Origin: Microbispora catharanthi
GTDB lineage: Bacteria > Actinomycetota > Actinomycetes > Streptosporangiales > Streptosporangiaceae
DNA: 64,000 nucleotides
NCBI RefSeq assembly: GCF_006334915.2
Contig: NZ_VDMA02000005.1
Coordinates: 248,001-312,000, forward strand
Direction: 5' to 3'
Position numbers and translations under genes: made by a program. Positions 1 to 12,754 of this stretch are shown here, piece after piece (the first letter of the stretch is position 1; every line of letters begins with the position of its first letter). The notes under the pieces are model-generated. The model saw only the letters and a program-made list of their open reading frames with translations, was not told the DNA's origin and searched no databases.

Positions 1-153
1 CCCGGCGAGCTGCACCAGCCCCCAGGCGCACAGCGCGAGGTGCGGCCAGATCAGCCGGGGCCGCCACCAGGCGAGGAAGCCGCCCAGGGCGATGTAGGCG
101 ATGACGAGGAAATGCGCCACCATCGTGGCCTGCCAGACGAGCCGGTAGATCAT
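1..153 (-). CDS. DUF2784 family small membrane protein (partial, 3' end outside window)
   Basis: Only the first 51 codons are inside the window. The protein starts MIYRLVWQATMVAHFLVIAY and continues into a second hydrophobic stretch with the motif FLAWWRPRLIWPHL, the typical N-terminus of DUF2784 integral membrane proteins, whose function is unknown. The ATG is preceded by GGAGGG at good spacing, which fixes the start. The gene reads away from the protease gene to its right on the same strand. Family assignment is from pattern memory and the C-terminal half cannot be seen. Confidence 0.75.
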   Translation of the reverse strand, partial: MIYRLVWQATMVAHFLVIAYIALGGFLAWWRPRLIWPHLALCAWGLVQLAG

Positions 154-282
154 GGTCTGCCCTCCTCCGCGAAGGAGGGTAGGCCGCCGTGGCTCGCCTG
201 GCATCCGGTGGACTACTCAGGCGCGTACTCAGGTGGGGACGAGCCCCGGGGGCGAGCCCCGGGAAGAGCCTCAGGAAGAGCC

Positions 283-1926
283 TCAGGGCGCGACGGTGGC
301 GGCCCGGGCGGCGTCGACCAGGCCGTGGCCGAAGAAGCCGTTCTTCGCCGTGGGCCCCTCGCAGAGCTGGCTCTCACCCGTGCCGTACCGGTAGGTGCGG
401 GGCGCCGGGCAGCCCTTCGGCGTCGCCGCCGCGTACAACAGGCGCTCCACCTGCGCGGGGTCCATCTGGAGCCCGCCCTTGCCCGGCTTGCCGAACCGGC
501 CGATGATCAGCGCCGCCACCCCGGTGACGTGCGGCGCGGCCATGGAGGTGCCCTCCATGTACTGGTAGTAGGCGCACTTGCCGTCGTGGCAGTCGCGGAT
601 CACCGAGGACGTCTTCGGCTTTCCCGCGGCGTCGATGAGGCCCTTGGCGCGCAGGACCTTCTCGGGGGCGGCGGCCAGGATCTCCCGGCTCGCGCCCTTG
701 AAATCGGTGCCGCCGTCGAACATGTCGCCGCCCGGCGCGGCGATGTCGGTCTGCTCGACGCCGTAGTCGGAGTACGACGCCTTGCGCCCGCCGGGGCCGA
801 CGGAGGACACCGAGATGACGCCGTCCAGCTCTGCCGGGACGTTGATGCAGGTGTTGTCGACGGACCGCTTCTTCTCCGCGCCCTTCGGGAAGTCGGGGCT
901 GGAGGTGTCGCTCTTCACCTTGCCGAGGTCGAGGCCCTCGTTCCCGATCGCGCTGACGAGTGTGACGCCGTGCGCGCGGGCGTACTTGACCGCGCGGCGC
1001 ATGCCCTCCAGGATCGCCCGCTGCTCCAGCCGCTCCCTGTTCGTGTCGCTCGGGTTGTTCGCGCAGTTGAACGTCCAGGGGTCGACGTAGAAGCTCATGT
1101 TGACCACGTCGACGCCGACGTCGGCGGCGTACTCCAGGGCGTCCATGGTGGGCTTGAGGAAGAAGAAGCCCGAGTCGGTGCCGGCGCGGAGGTTGACCAG
1201 CGACACGTCGGGGGCGACCCCGCTGACGCCGAGGCCGTTGATCGGCGAGCCGATCGTGCTCGCGACGTGGGTGCCGTGGCCGTCGTCGTCGACGTCGGCC
1301 GGGTCCTTGCAGCCCTTGTGCTCGCAGGGCCCGTCGAGCGTCTTGCCGTTCTCGTCGGTCGGCTGGTCGACGACGAAGTTGCGGCTGAGCGCCCGGTTGA
1401 AGTTGGGCGCGATGTCGGGGTGCGTGCCGTCGACGCCGGTGTCGATGACGCCCACCAGCACCTTGCGGCTGCCCCGGGCCTTGGCGTACGACCCGGTGGG
1501 GGTGGCGCCGATCATCTTCATGTCCCACTGGCGGCCCGAGAGCGGGTCGCCGCCCGGCGCCGACCGGACGTGCTCCGTGCGCCGCGTGCCGGCAGAAACG
1601 GATGCCCCGGATGTGGCGGGCGCGCCGGCGGTCTTGCCGATGGGACGGTCGAGCGTCACACCGATCACGGAGGGGTCCGCGCCGATCTTCTCGGGGTCGG
1701 ACGCGCGCACGACGAGGTAGCCGAGCTTGTCGTCCCGCCCTTGGACCGTTCCTCCGGCGGCCTCGGCCGCCCGCTGCGCGGCGGCCGAGCCGCCGTCCTT
1801 GTAGAAGACCAGGTAGTTCTGCGCGGGCTCAGCCGCGGCCGCCGCCCCCGGCAGTGCCGCGGCCCCCAGCCCGCCGAGCATGGTGATGGACATGATGGCC
1901 CCGGCGAGCCGCCCCCGTGCGTACAA
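283..1926 (-). CDS. Secreted S8 (subtilisin-type) serine protease
   Basis: A 547-residue extracellular peptidase. The TTG start is chosen because AGGAGG stands just upstream and translation then begins directly with a basic N-terminus and a hydrophobic, alanine-rich signal peptide (about residues 1-32); longer reading in the same frame adds non-signal sequence. The catalytic triad is visible: Asp162 in VIDTGVDGTHPD, His217 in DDDGHGTHV and Ser461 in GTSMAAPHVTG, with the oxyanion Asn329 in SAIGNEG. Residues about 35-110 resemble an inhibitor_I9-type propeptide. Several cysteines in the mature part (around 201, 206, 288, 360, 446, 451, 506, 522) could form disulfides. There is no C-terminal membrane helix, so it is not a mycosin. 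The substrate cannot be told. Confidence 0.9.
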   Translation of the reverse strand: MYARGRLAGAIMSITMLGGLGAAALPGAAAAAEPAQNYLVFYKDGGSAAAQRAAEAAGGTVQGRDDKLGYLVVRASDPEKIGADPSVIGVTLDRPIGKTAGAPATSGASVSAGTRRTEHVRSAPGGDPLSGRQWDMKMIGATPTGSYAKARGSRKVLVGVIDTGVDGTHPDIAPNFNRALSRNFVVDQPTDENGKTLDGPCEHKGCKDPADVDDDGHGTHVASTIGSPINGLGVSGVAPDVSLVNLRAGTDSGFFFLKPTMDALEYAADVGVDVVNMSFYVDPWTFNCANNPSDTNRERLEQRAILEGMRRAVKYARAHGVTLVSAIGNEGLDLGKVKSDTSSPDFPKGAEKKRSVDNTCINVPAELDGVISVSSVGPGGRKASYSDYGVEQTDIAAPGGDMFDGGTDFKGASREILAAAPEKVLRAKGLIDAAGKPKTSSVIRDCHDGKCAYYQYMEGTSMAAPHVTGVAALIIGRFGKPGKGGLQMDPAQVERLLYAAATPKGCPAPRTYRYGTGESQLCEGPTAKNGFFGHGLVDAARAATVAP

Positions 1927-2060
1927 CGATCCTCCTCGGTTGCGGGCCCCTGGTGCGGAGGCCCCTCGATCCGGGCACAGCATCCTCCCGGCAGCCGTAC
2001 GCGCTCGCAACCCGGCCACCGAACTTGGATATGCCCGTTTTATCCCCAACGCCCCGATCG

Positions 2061-2087
2061 CCGTGGTCCGGTCCCCTGGGACCACGG
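2061..2087. terminator. Hairpin downstream of gltD
   Basis: A perfect 9-bp stem (CCGTGGTCC at 2061-2069 pairing with GGACCACGG at 2079-2087) and a 9-base loop lie 14 bases after the gltD stop codon. There is no T-tract, as is common for actinobacterial terminators. It probably ends gltBD transcripts before the protease gene. Confidence 0.5.
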
Positions 2088-2101
2088 CGGCGGGTCACAT
2101 C

Positions 2102-3586
2102 TCAGACGAGGGGCCTCGCGGTCGGCGGAATGGGAACGGGCAGGACGGTCCGCCCGCTCAGGTGGCGGTCCACCGCCGCCGCCGCCGACCGGCCCTCGGC
2201 GATCGCCCACACGATCAGCGACTGGCCCCGGCCCATGTCGCCGGCCGCGAACACGCCCTCGACCGACGTCTCGTACGACGCGTTCCTGGCCACGTTGCCC
2301 CGGGCGTCGAAGAACGACTCCGGGTCGCCGGACAGCGCCGCGAGGTCGTTCAGCAGCGGGCCCTTCTCCGGGCCGAGGAAGCCCATCGCGAGCGTCACCA
2401 GCTCGGCCGGGATCTCCCGCTCGGTGCCGGGGATCGGCTTGAAGCCCGCCGCCGGGCCCTCGACCTCGACCAGGCGCAGCGCCCGCACGTTGCCCTCGCC
2501 GTCGCCGGCGAACTCGGTGGTGGACACCGCGTACACGCGGTCGCCCGCCCCGGCCTCCAGCTCCTCGTGCGCGCTCTCCATCTTGAACAGCATCGGGTAG
2601 GTCGGCCACGGCTGGCTACCCGGACGGGTCTCCGGCGGCCTCGGCATGATCTCCAGCTGCGTGACCGACAGGGCCCCCTGGCGGATCGCCGTGCCGATGC
2701 AGTCGGCGCCGGTGTCGCCGCCGCCGATCACGACGACGTGCTTGCCCTCGGCCGAGATCGGCGACTCGGCGTAGTCGCCCTCCTGGGTCTTGTTCGCGGG
2801 CGGGAGGTACTCCATCGCCTGGTAGACGCCCTTGAGCTCGCGGCCGGGCACCGGCAGGTCGCGCCAGGCCGTGGCGCCGCCCGCCAGCACGACGGCGTCG
2901 AACTCCTCGCGGAGCCGGGCCGCGGTGACGTCCACGCCGACGTTGACGCCGGTGCGGAACTCGGTGCCCTCGGCCTCCATCTGGGCGATGCGGCGGTCGA
3001 CGTGCCGCTTCTCCATCTTGAACTCGGGGATGCCGTAGCGGAGCAGCCCGCCGATCCGGTCGGCCCGCTCGAACACGACCACGTCGTGCCCGGCGCGGGT
3101 GAGCTGCTGCGCGGCGGCGAGGCCGGCCGGGCCCGAGCCGACGATCGCGACCTTCCTGCCCGTCTTGGCGGCGGGCGGCTGCGGCGTGACCCAGCCCTCG
3201 GCGAAGGCGCGGTCGACGATCTCGACCTCGACCCGCTTGATCGCGACCGGGTCGGAGTTGATGCCGAGGACGCACGCCGACTCGCACGGCGCGGGGCACA
3301 GGCGGCCGGTGAACTCCGGGAAGTTGTTGGTCGCGTGCAGCCGCTCGATCGCCTCGCGCCAGTCGTCGCGGTAGACGAGGTCGTTCCACTCGGGGATGAG
3401 GTTCCCGAGCGGGCAGCCGTTGTGGCAGAACGGGATGCCGCAGTCCATGCAGCGGGCCGCCTGCTTGGTGAGGGCGGGCCGGGGGAAGTCCTCGTAGACC
3501 TCGCGCCAGTCGCGGATGCGGACGTCGACCGGGCGGCGCGCCGGCAGCTCGCGCCCGTGTGTCAGGAACCCCTTCGGGTCAGCCAA
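2102..3586 (-). CDS. gltD: Glutamate synthase (NADPH) small subunit
   Basis: This 494-residue beta subunit supplies electrons from NADPH to GltB for making two glutamates from glutamine and 2-oxoglutarate. The N-terminal part has the cysteine clusters for [4Fe-4S] centres (CMDCGIPFCHNGCP and CPAPCESAC). An FAD-binding loop follows (GSGPAGLAAAQQL), then an NADPH-binding loop (GGGDTGADCIG). The start codon is TTG, giving MADPKGFLTH, the usual N-terminus of actinobacterial GltD. A G-rich run upstream may serve as ribosome binding site. It lies 56 bases behind gltB on the same strand, so the two form an operon. Length is normal for the family. Confidence 0.96.
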   Translation of the reverse strand: MADPKGFLTHGRELPARRPVDVRIRDWREVYEDFPRPALTKQAARCMDCGIPFCHNGCPLGNLIPEWNDLVYRDDWREAIERLHATNNFPEFTGRLCPAPCESACVLGINSDPVAIKRVEVEIVDRAFAEGWVTPQPPAAKTGRKVAIVGSGPAGLAAAQQLTRAGHDVVVFERADRIGGLLRYGIPEFKMEKRHVDRRIAQMEAEGTEFRTGVNVGVDVTAARLREEFDAVVLAGGATAWRDLPVPGRELKGVYQAMEYLPPANKTQEGDYAESPISAEGKHVVVIGGGDTGADCIGTAIRQGALSVTQLEIMPRPPETRPGSQPWPTYPMLFKMESAHEELEAGAGDRVYAVSTTEFAGDGEGNVRALRLVEVEGPAAGFKPIPGTEREIPAELVTLAMGFLGPEKGPLLNDLAALSGDPESFFDARGNVARNASYETSVEGVFAAGDMGRGQSLIVWAIAEGRSAAAAVDRHLSGRTVLPVPIPPTARPLV

Positions 3587-3642
3587 CGGTGTTACCCCCC
3601 TCTATCCCTGCGTGGAAACGGTCGTGATGATTCGCATCGGCG

Positions 3643-8169
<4,527 letters not shown>

Positions 8170-8315
8170 GTAGTCACTCCCGTCGTCAACGTCTGCGTGG
8201 AACAGAGGGACGACGCTGGCCCTGCTGCGGTTGTGGTGCTTAGAGATTACAACACGCTGCCGGAATAGTGCCCCCCAGGTCCGCTTCGCGAACCTTCACA
8301 GGTCAGCGCCGTGGA

Positions 8316-8321
8316 TATGGT
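8316..8321 (+). promoter_or_regulatory. Leaderless -10 element for the BpsA-like gene
   Basis: TATGGT fits the actinobacterial TANNNT -10 and stands exactly six bases before the ATG at 8328, so transcription would start at or next to the start codon. No ribosome binding site precedes this ATG. TTCACA lies 15 bases upstream as a possible weak -35. Confidence 0.45.
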
Positions 8322-8327
8322 TTGCGC

Positions 8328-9899
8328 ATGAGTGGTCATGAGGCGATCGACGAACTGCTGGCGGAGGCCGGCGTGGACGGCCTGCGCCTGCGCGGAGCGG
8401 TGGCGCTCCTGTCCGGCGGCCGCTGGTGGACCCTGGCCGACCTGGTCCGGGAGACCGCGACGTCGCGGCGGACGATCGAGTCGCTGTTGCGAGTGCTCCC
8501 CCTTGAGCACAGCGGCGACCATGTCCGTATTCCCATTGATCAGGTCAACCGCTACAACGTCGGGGTTGATACGGATATTTCCGGTCTTGGGAATCCGGTC
8601 GCCGGAATGGTCGCGGCGCACGCCGAGACGCTCGAACGCCTGGAGACGCTGATCGCCGAGGCACCCCGGGGGCGGCACGCCCTCGACCACGTCTCCGCGA
8701 CCGCGGAGACCGTGCTGCGCCGCGCCCTCCTGCTGGGGCGGCGGTTCTGGCTGCCCGGCGCCCGCCTGCTGTGCGTCGGCGACCACGACCTGACCTCGCT
8801 GGCCGTGCGGATGGTCCACCCCGAGGTCGAGGTCGCCGTGGCCGACATCGACGACCGCATCCTCGAGTACATCGACGCCCAGGGCCTGGGGGTGCGCACC
8901 CGCTGGGCCGACCTGCGCCTCGGCCTGCCGCCGTCGCTGCGCGGCTGGGCCGACCTCGCGATCACCGACCCGCCGTACACGCCCGAGGGGATCGGGCTGT
9001 TCGCCGCCCGCGCCGCCGAGGGCCTGCGCGACCGCGACCAGGGACGGATCCTCGTGGCGTACGGCGCCTCGGAGCGCACCCCGATGCTCGCCCTGAAGGT
9101 GCAAAAAGCCCTCTTCGACCTCAACCTGCTGCACGAGGCGATCTTTCCGCACTTCAACCGGTATCTCGGGGCGGAGGCGATCGGCAGCGCGGCGGACCTG
9201 TACGTGCTGCGGCCCACCACGAAGACGTGGCCGGCGATCGCCGCCCGGCTCGACCGCCTCGCCACGGCCATCTATACCCAGGGCCCCCAGGCCGTCGAGT
9301 CCGCCCCCGCGGCGCCGCCGGACGAGGCGGCCGTGACCGCGTTCGGACCGGACCTGCTCGCCGGGGACTGGCCGCGCGGCCTGCTGCCGCAGGTGCCGCG
9401 CACCCGGCTCGCCACCCTGCTGGCCAAGCCGTACGCCGCCGACCCCGGGAGGGTGGCGATCGCCGTGCCCGCCGGGCTGGAGGCCGCGCTGCCCCGGCTG
9501 CTGCTCGCGACGCGCGCCCGGCACGTGCGCGTGCTCACGCCGGGCCCCGTGGTGGACACAGTCGCCGACCTGCCCGCGCTCGCCGCCCTGCTCGCCCCCG
9601 TCTATCGCCTGGCCGCCGAGGGCCACGTCCTCGACGCCGTACGGCTCTCGCCCCCCGACAGCGGTCCGGAGCGGGTGGTGCGCAGGATCATGGACAGCGC
9701 CCATGGGAAGGTCGCCAACGCCTGGCGCGAGGCGCTCACCGAACCCGGCCCGGCCGGGACGGCCGGGCTCACCAAGCGGCAGGCCAGGGCCGCCGTCGAG
9801 GAGGCCGCGCCGTGGGCCCTCGACGCCACCCCTCTGGAACTCCCCCTCCACCGCCTCGCCCGGATGAGGGCGCGAATCGGCGCTCCCACCACGGCCTGA
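8328..9899 (+). CDS. Bis-aminopropyl spermidine synthase (BpsA/DUF43)-like protein with C-terminal extension
   Basis: A 523-residue protein. Residues about 1-75 look like a winged-helix DNA-binding-type domain (WTLADLVRETATSRRTIESL). A Rossmann-type transferase core follows with GDHDLTSLAV (151-160), ADIDDRILEYI (172-182) and DPPYTPEGIGLF (214-225). These match the order of motifs in DUF43/BpsA enzymes, which add aminopropyl groups to spermidine to make branched polyamines in hyperthermophiles. The canonical GDDDL is GDHDL here. About 200 residues beyond the usual core (from about 320) have no domain I recognise. The start is the ATG behind the leaderless promoter; the frame is open a little further upstream from a GTG. 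Whether it makes a polyamine or binds DNA is unknown. Confidence 0.7.
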   Translation: MSGHEAIDELLAEAGVDGLRLRGAVALLSGGRWWTLADLVRETATSRRTIESLLRVLPLEHSGDHVRIPIDQVNRYNVGVDTDISGLGNPVAGMVAAHAETLERLETLIAEAPRGRHALDHVSATAETVLRRALLLGRRFWLPGARLLCVGDHDLTSLAVRMVHPEVEVAVADIDDRILEYIDAQGLGVRTRWADLRLGLPPSLRGWADLAITDPPYTPEGIGLFAARAAEGLRDRDQGRILVAYGASERTPMLALKVQKALFDLNLLHEAIFPHFNRYLGAEAIGSAADLYVLRPTTKTWPAIAARLDRLATAIYTQGPQAVESAPAAPPDEAAVTAFGPDLLAGDWPRGLLPQVPRTRLATLLAKPYAADPGRVAIAVPAGLEAALPRLLLATRARHVRVLTPGPVVDTVADLPALAALLAPVYRLAAEGHVLDAVRLSPPDSGPERVVRRIMDSAHGKVANAWREALTEPGPAGTAGLTKRQARAAVEEAAPWALDATPLELPLHRLARMRARIGAPTTA

Positions 9900-9941
9900 C
9901 GAGGCCGGGCCGGGCAGATCGCGCTGAATCCGTCGCGCTGG

Positions 9942-9980
9942 TCTATCGTGCTCGTCTATCGTGCTCGTCTATCGCGCGGC
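9942..9980. repeat. 13-bp tandem repeat at the 3' end of a gene
   Basis: Two identical copies of TCTATCGTGCTCG (9942-9954, 9955-9967) are followed by a third, diverged copy (9968-9980). The third contains the stop codon of the minus-strand gene that ends at 9969. Confidence 0.7.
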
Positions 9981-10898
9981 CGGGGCGGACGGCTGCGCGG
10001 ACGTGCTCGCGACGGGCGCGGACACGGCGGGAGAGGCGCCGGGATCGGAGGGGGGCTCCTCTGAGGGCTGGGCGGTGTCGGCCGGGCCCGGTGGTTGCGC
10101 GGGGTCCGACGGCACCCCGGCCACCTTGACCACACGCCGGAAGACCGCCTTCTCGGCCTCCCGGACGGCCAGGCCGAGCATGATGAAGTCGTCCTTCTCC
10201 CCCGGTTCCGCGCCGTCGGCCCGGCCGATCCAGGCCACCCCGAGGTAGTGCCCCAGGACGTAGGCGTTTCCCTCGCTGTAGGCGCCGAACTTCGCCCGCG
10301 GCGACTCCAGCGGCTGCACCCAGGCGCCCCGGTAGAGCGACGCCAGCGACTTCGCCAGCGACTCGGCCGCCGCGACGTCCGCGAGGTTGAACAAGGTGTA
10401 CTGCGCGACGTACACCCCGTCGGCGGTGGCGTACAGGCCGCGGACGGCCTGGCCGCATCCGGCCTCGGCCAGAGCCTCGGCGAGGTCGGCTCCCCAGACG
10501 GCGCCCGCGCAGGCCTGGTCCAGGCGGCCGGCCAGCCTGCGCAGCGTGACCTTCCCGGCCGTGAGCGTCCGCGCGCCGAACACCTCCTGGACGGTCAGCG
10601 CCGCGGTGTCGGCCTTCCTGTCGGCGATCGGGGCCAGTTCCTTCAGAGACGGCCAGGACTGGAAGGACGCGGGCAGGCCCTCCCCGGACACCTCACCCGA
10701 CGCCTGCGCCGGCTGCGACTGCCCGCCGCCGATCGCGTTGACCACCAGCGTCAGCACCAGGGCGATCGCCAGCACTCCCACAGCGGTGACCGACCACACG
10801 AACACACGCTGCTGCCGGTCGTCCAGCCCCAGCTCGGCGAGGGCGGCCCCGGTCCGCCCCTCGGCCGGCGTGGACGACCGGCGCTTGCGCTTGGTCAT
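9969..10898 (-). CDS. Single-pass membrane protein with extracytoplasmic domain, unknown function
   Basis: A 309-residue protein that I do not recognise. A short basic cytoplasmic N-terminus (MTKRKRRSS) leads to one transmembrane helix at about residues 31-54 (WSVTAVGVLAIALVLTLVV). An extracytoplasmic domain of about 190 residues follows with two cysteines (AGCGQAV and DQACAGAV) that may pair. The C-terminal 45 residues are rich in Pro, Ser and Ala and probably disordered. Its ATG overlaps the TGA of the VIT-family gene by four bases, so it is translationally coupled as third gene of the lgt operon, which hints at an envelope role. Confidence 0.7.
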   Translation of the reverse strand: MTKRKRRSSTPAEGRTGAALAELGLDDRQQRVFVWSVTAVGVLAIALVLTLVVNAIGGGQSQPAQASGEVSGEGLPASFQSWPSLKELAPIADRKADTAALTVQEVFGARTLTAGKVTLRRLAGRLDQACAGAVWGADLAEALAEAGCGQAVRGLYATADGVYVAQYTLFNLADVAAAESLAKSLASLYRGAWVQPLESPRAKFGAYSEGNAYVLGHYLGVAWIGRADGAEPGEKDDFIMLGLAVREAEKAVFRRVVKVAGVPSDPAQPPGPADTAQPSEEPPSDPGASPAVSAPVASTSAQPSAPAAR

Positions 10899-11614
10899 AG
10901 ACCGCCGGTTCCAATCAGCGAGCCCAGACCCCAGGTCAGCGCCGCCGCCACGGCCCCCACCACGAGCTGGCGCAGGCCGCTGAACCACCAGCTGCGGGCC
11001 GTCACCCGGGAGACCACGGCACCCGCGGCGAACAGCGCGACCATCGACACCGCGGCGGAGATCCACAGCCCCCGCACGCCCAGCAGGTAGGGCAGGAGCG
11101 GGATCAGCGCGCCGATGCTGAACGACAGGAACGACGACACGGCGGCCAGCACGGGTGAGGGCAGATCGTCGGGGTCCACGCCCAGCTCGGCCCGCGTGTG
11201 GACCGCCAGGGCCTCCTCCGGGTTCCGGGAGATCTGCCGGGCGACCTCTCTGGCGGTCTCCGGGTCCACGCCCCGCTGCTCGTACATCCGGGCGAGCTCG
11301 GCCTCCTCGGCCTCGGGGTGCCGCTCCAGCTCCCGGCGCTCGACGTCGATCTCCGCCTGGGCGAGCTCGCGCTGGCTGGCGACCGACACGTACTCGCCGC
11401 CCGCCATGGAGAACGCTCCGGCGGCCAGGCCGGCGATGCCGGCGAGCGCGACGATCCTGGTCTCCGCGGTGCCTCCGGCGACGCCCGCGATCAGCGCGAA
11501 GTTGGAGACCAGCCCGTCCATCGCGCCGAAGACCGCGGGGCGTAACCAGCCGCCGTTGACGTCCCGGTGCTCGTGGTGAATCTCGGCCCGCGCCCCCGTC
11601 GTGGCCTTCGTCAT
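10895..11614 (-). CDS. VIT1/CCC1 family Fe(II)/Mn(II) transporter
   Basis: A 239-residue membrane protein of the vacuolar iron transporter family, which moves Fe2+ or Mn2+ out of the cytosol. The first helix carries the family pattern (GAMDGLVSNFALIAGVAGG) and the second SMAGGEYVSVASQ. A charged cytoplasmic metal-binding-type insert of Glu/Arg-rich helices follows (residues about 85-145), then three more helices. It starts with ATG overlapping the lgt stop and ends overlapping the next start, both by four bases. The insert has many Glu residues (EAEEAEL), as expected for metal capture. Confidence 0.87.
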   Translation of the reverse strand: MTKATTGARAEIHHEHRDVNGGWLRPAVFGAMDGLVSNFALIAGVAGGTAETRIVALAGIAGLAAGAFSMAGGEYVSVASQRELAQAEIDVERRELERHPEAEEAELARMYEQRGVDPETAREVARQISRNPEEALAVHTRAELGVDPDDLPSPVLAAVSSFLSFSIGALIPLLPYLLGVRGLWISAAVSMVALFAAGAVVSRVTARSWWFSGLRQLVVGAVAAALTWGLGSLIGTGGL

Positions 11615-12663
11615 CGCTGGCCGGCCTCCGGTTCCGCCGCCGCGCCGTCGCTCGCGGCGCCCGCTCCCGCGGTCGCCGTCGGTTTGCCCGAGCCCGCGTC
11701 GCCGTCCGGTGGGGCCGGATCGTCGGCGCCGCCTCGCGTCTCCCGATCCTCCCTCTCGTCGTCGCGCAGGAGTTCCGGCTCGTCGGCCTGGTCCCGCCCG
11801 TGGGCGGGGTCGGCGTGGTCTCCGCCGGTGTCGTCGCCGGTCTGCGCGCCCAGCGGCTCCTCGCCCGTGCGGTTGCGGGCCAGCCACAGGTACGCCAGCG
11901 CGCACAGGAAGATGACGACCGAGGTCCACTGGTTCAGCCGCAGGCCGAGGATGTGGTGGGCGGGGTCCACCCGCAGCCCCTCGACCCAGAACCGGCCGAG
12001 CGTGTAGCCCGCGACGTACATCGCGAACACCCGGCCGTGCCGCAGGCCGAACCGGCGGGCGGCCAGGATCAGCACGCCGGCGAGCGCGAGGTCCCACAGC
12101 GACTCGTACAGGAACGTCGGGTGGTAGGTGGTCGCGCCGGGGACGGTGCCCGGGCGGCCCGGCTCGATCTCCAGGCCCCACGGGAGGTCGGTGGGGCCGC
12201 CGAACAGTTCCTGGTTGAAGTAGTTGCCCCACCGGCCGATGGCCTGTGCCACGGCGACGCCGGGGGCGAGGGTGTCGGCGATGGCGGTGAAGGAGATGCC
12301 GCGCCGGCGGCAGGCGATCCAGACGCCGAGCGCGCCGAGGGCGATCGCGCCCCAGATGCCGAGGCCGCCCTCCCAGATGTACAGAGCGTCGATCGGCCGC
12401 TTGGGCGCTTCCGAGCCGAAGTAGATCTGCCAGTCGGTGATGACGTGATAAAGGCGTCCGCCGACGAGGCCGAACGGCACGGCCCAGACCGCGAGATCGG
12501 TGATCGTCCCGGGGGCGCCGCCACGGGCGCGCCAGCGGCGTTCGCCGATCCAGACGGCGACGATGACGCCGAGCACGATGCACAGCGCATACGCGCGGAT
12601 CGGGATCGGTCCGAGATTCCAGACCCCCTGTGACGGGCTGGGAATCGAGGCGAGGAGGGGCAT
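11611..12663 (-). CDS. lgt: Prolipoprotein diacylglyceryl transferase
   Basis: Lgt moves a diacylglyceryl group from phosphatidylglycerol to the lipobox cysteine of preprolipoproteins at the membrane. The signature GRWGNYFNQE is at residues 143-152, with the essential Tyr/His region seen as YALCIVLG (25-32) and RLYHVITD (70-77), plus HPTFLYESLW near 181. About seven hydrophobic segments are seen. The last 85 residues, from about 265, are hydrophilic and Asp/Glu-rich, a disordered tail typical of actinobacterial Lgt. A 15-base perfect palindrome touches the start codon. It is the first gene of a three-gene coupled operon. Confidence 0.95.
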   Translation of the reverse strand: MPLLASIPSPSQGVWNLGPIPIRAYALCIVLGVIVAVWIGERRWRARGGAPGTITDLAVWAVPFGLVGGRLYHVITDWQIYFGSEAPKRPIDALYIWEGGLGIWGAIALGALGVWIACRRRGISFTAIADTLAPGVAVAQAIGRWGNYFNQELFGGPTDLPWGLEIEPGRPGTVPGATTYHPTFLYESLWDLALAGVLILAARRFGLRHGRVFAMYVAGYTLGRFWVEGLRVDPAHHILGLRLNQWTSVVIFLCALAYLWLARNRTGEEPLGAQTGDDTGGDHADPAHGRDQADEPELLRDDEREDRETRGGADDPAPPDGDAGSGKPTATAGAGAASDGAAAEPEAGQR

Positions 12664-12678
12664 GTAACGTGACGTTAC
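12664..12678. promoter_or_regulatory. Perfect palindrome abutting the lgt start codon
   Basis: GTAACGT-G-ACGTTAC is a perfect 7-1-7 palindrome placed directly before the lgt ATG on the minus strand. On the coding strand it contains TAACGT, a possible -10 eight bases from the ATG. It looks like an operator that would block the promoter or start site; the regulator is unknown. Confidence 0.5.
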
Positions 12679-12754
12679 CGCAAGAGAGGGTGGGTCCGGA
12701 GCGAGGCGCGGCCATCCGCCTCGCGACCTGCGCCGACCATCCGCCGCACCCCGC

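Noticed and set aside
40-2442. An 800-codon plus-strand frame opposite the protease and gltD
   Set aside because: Crosses two real minus-strand genes and their intergenic hairpin; composition typical of shadow frames.
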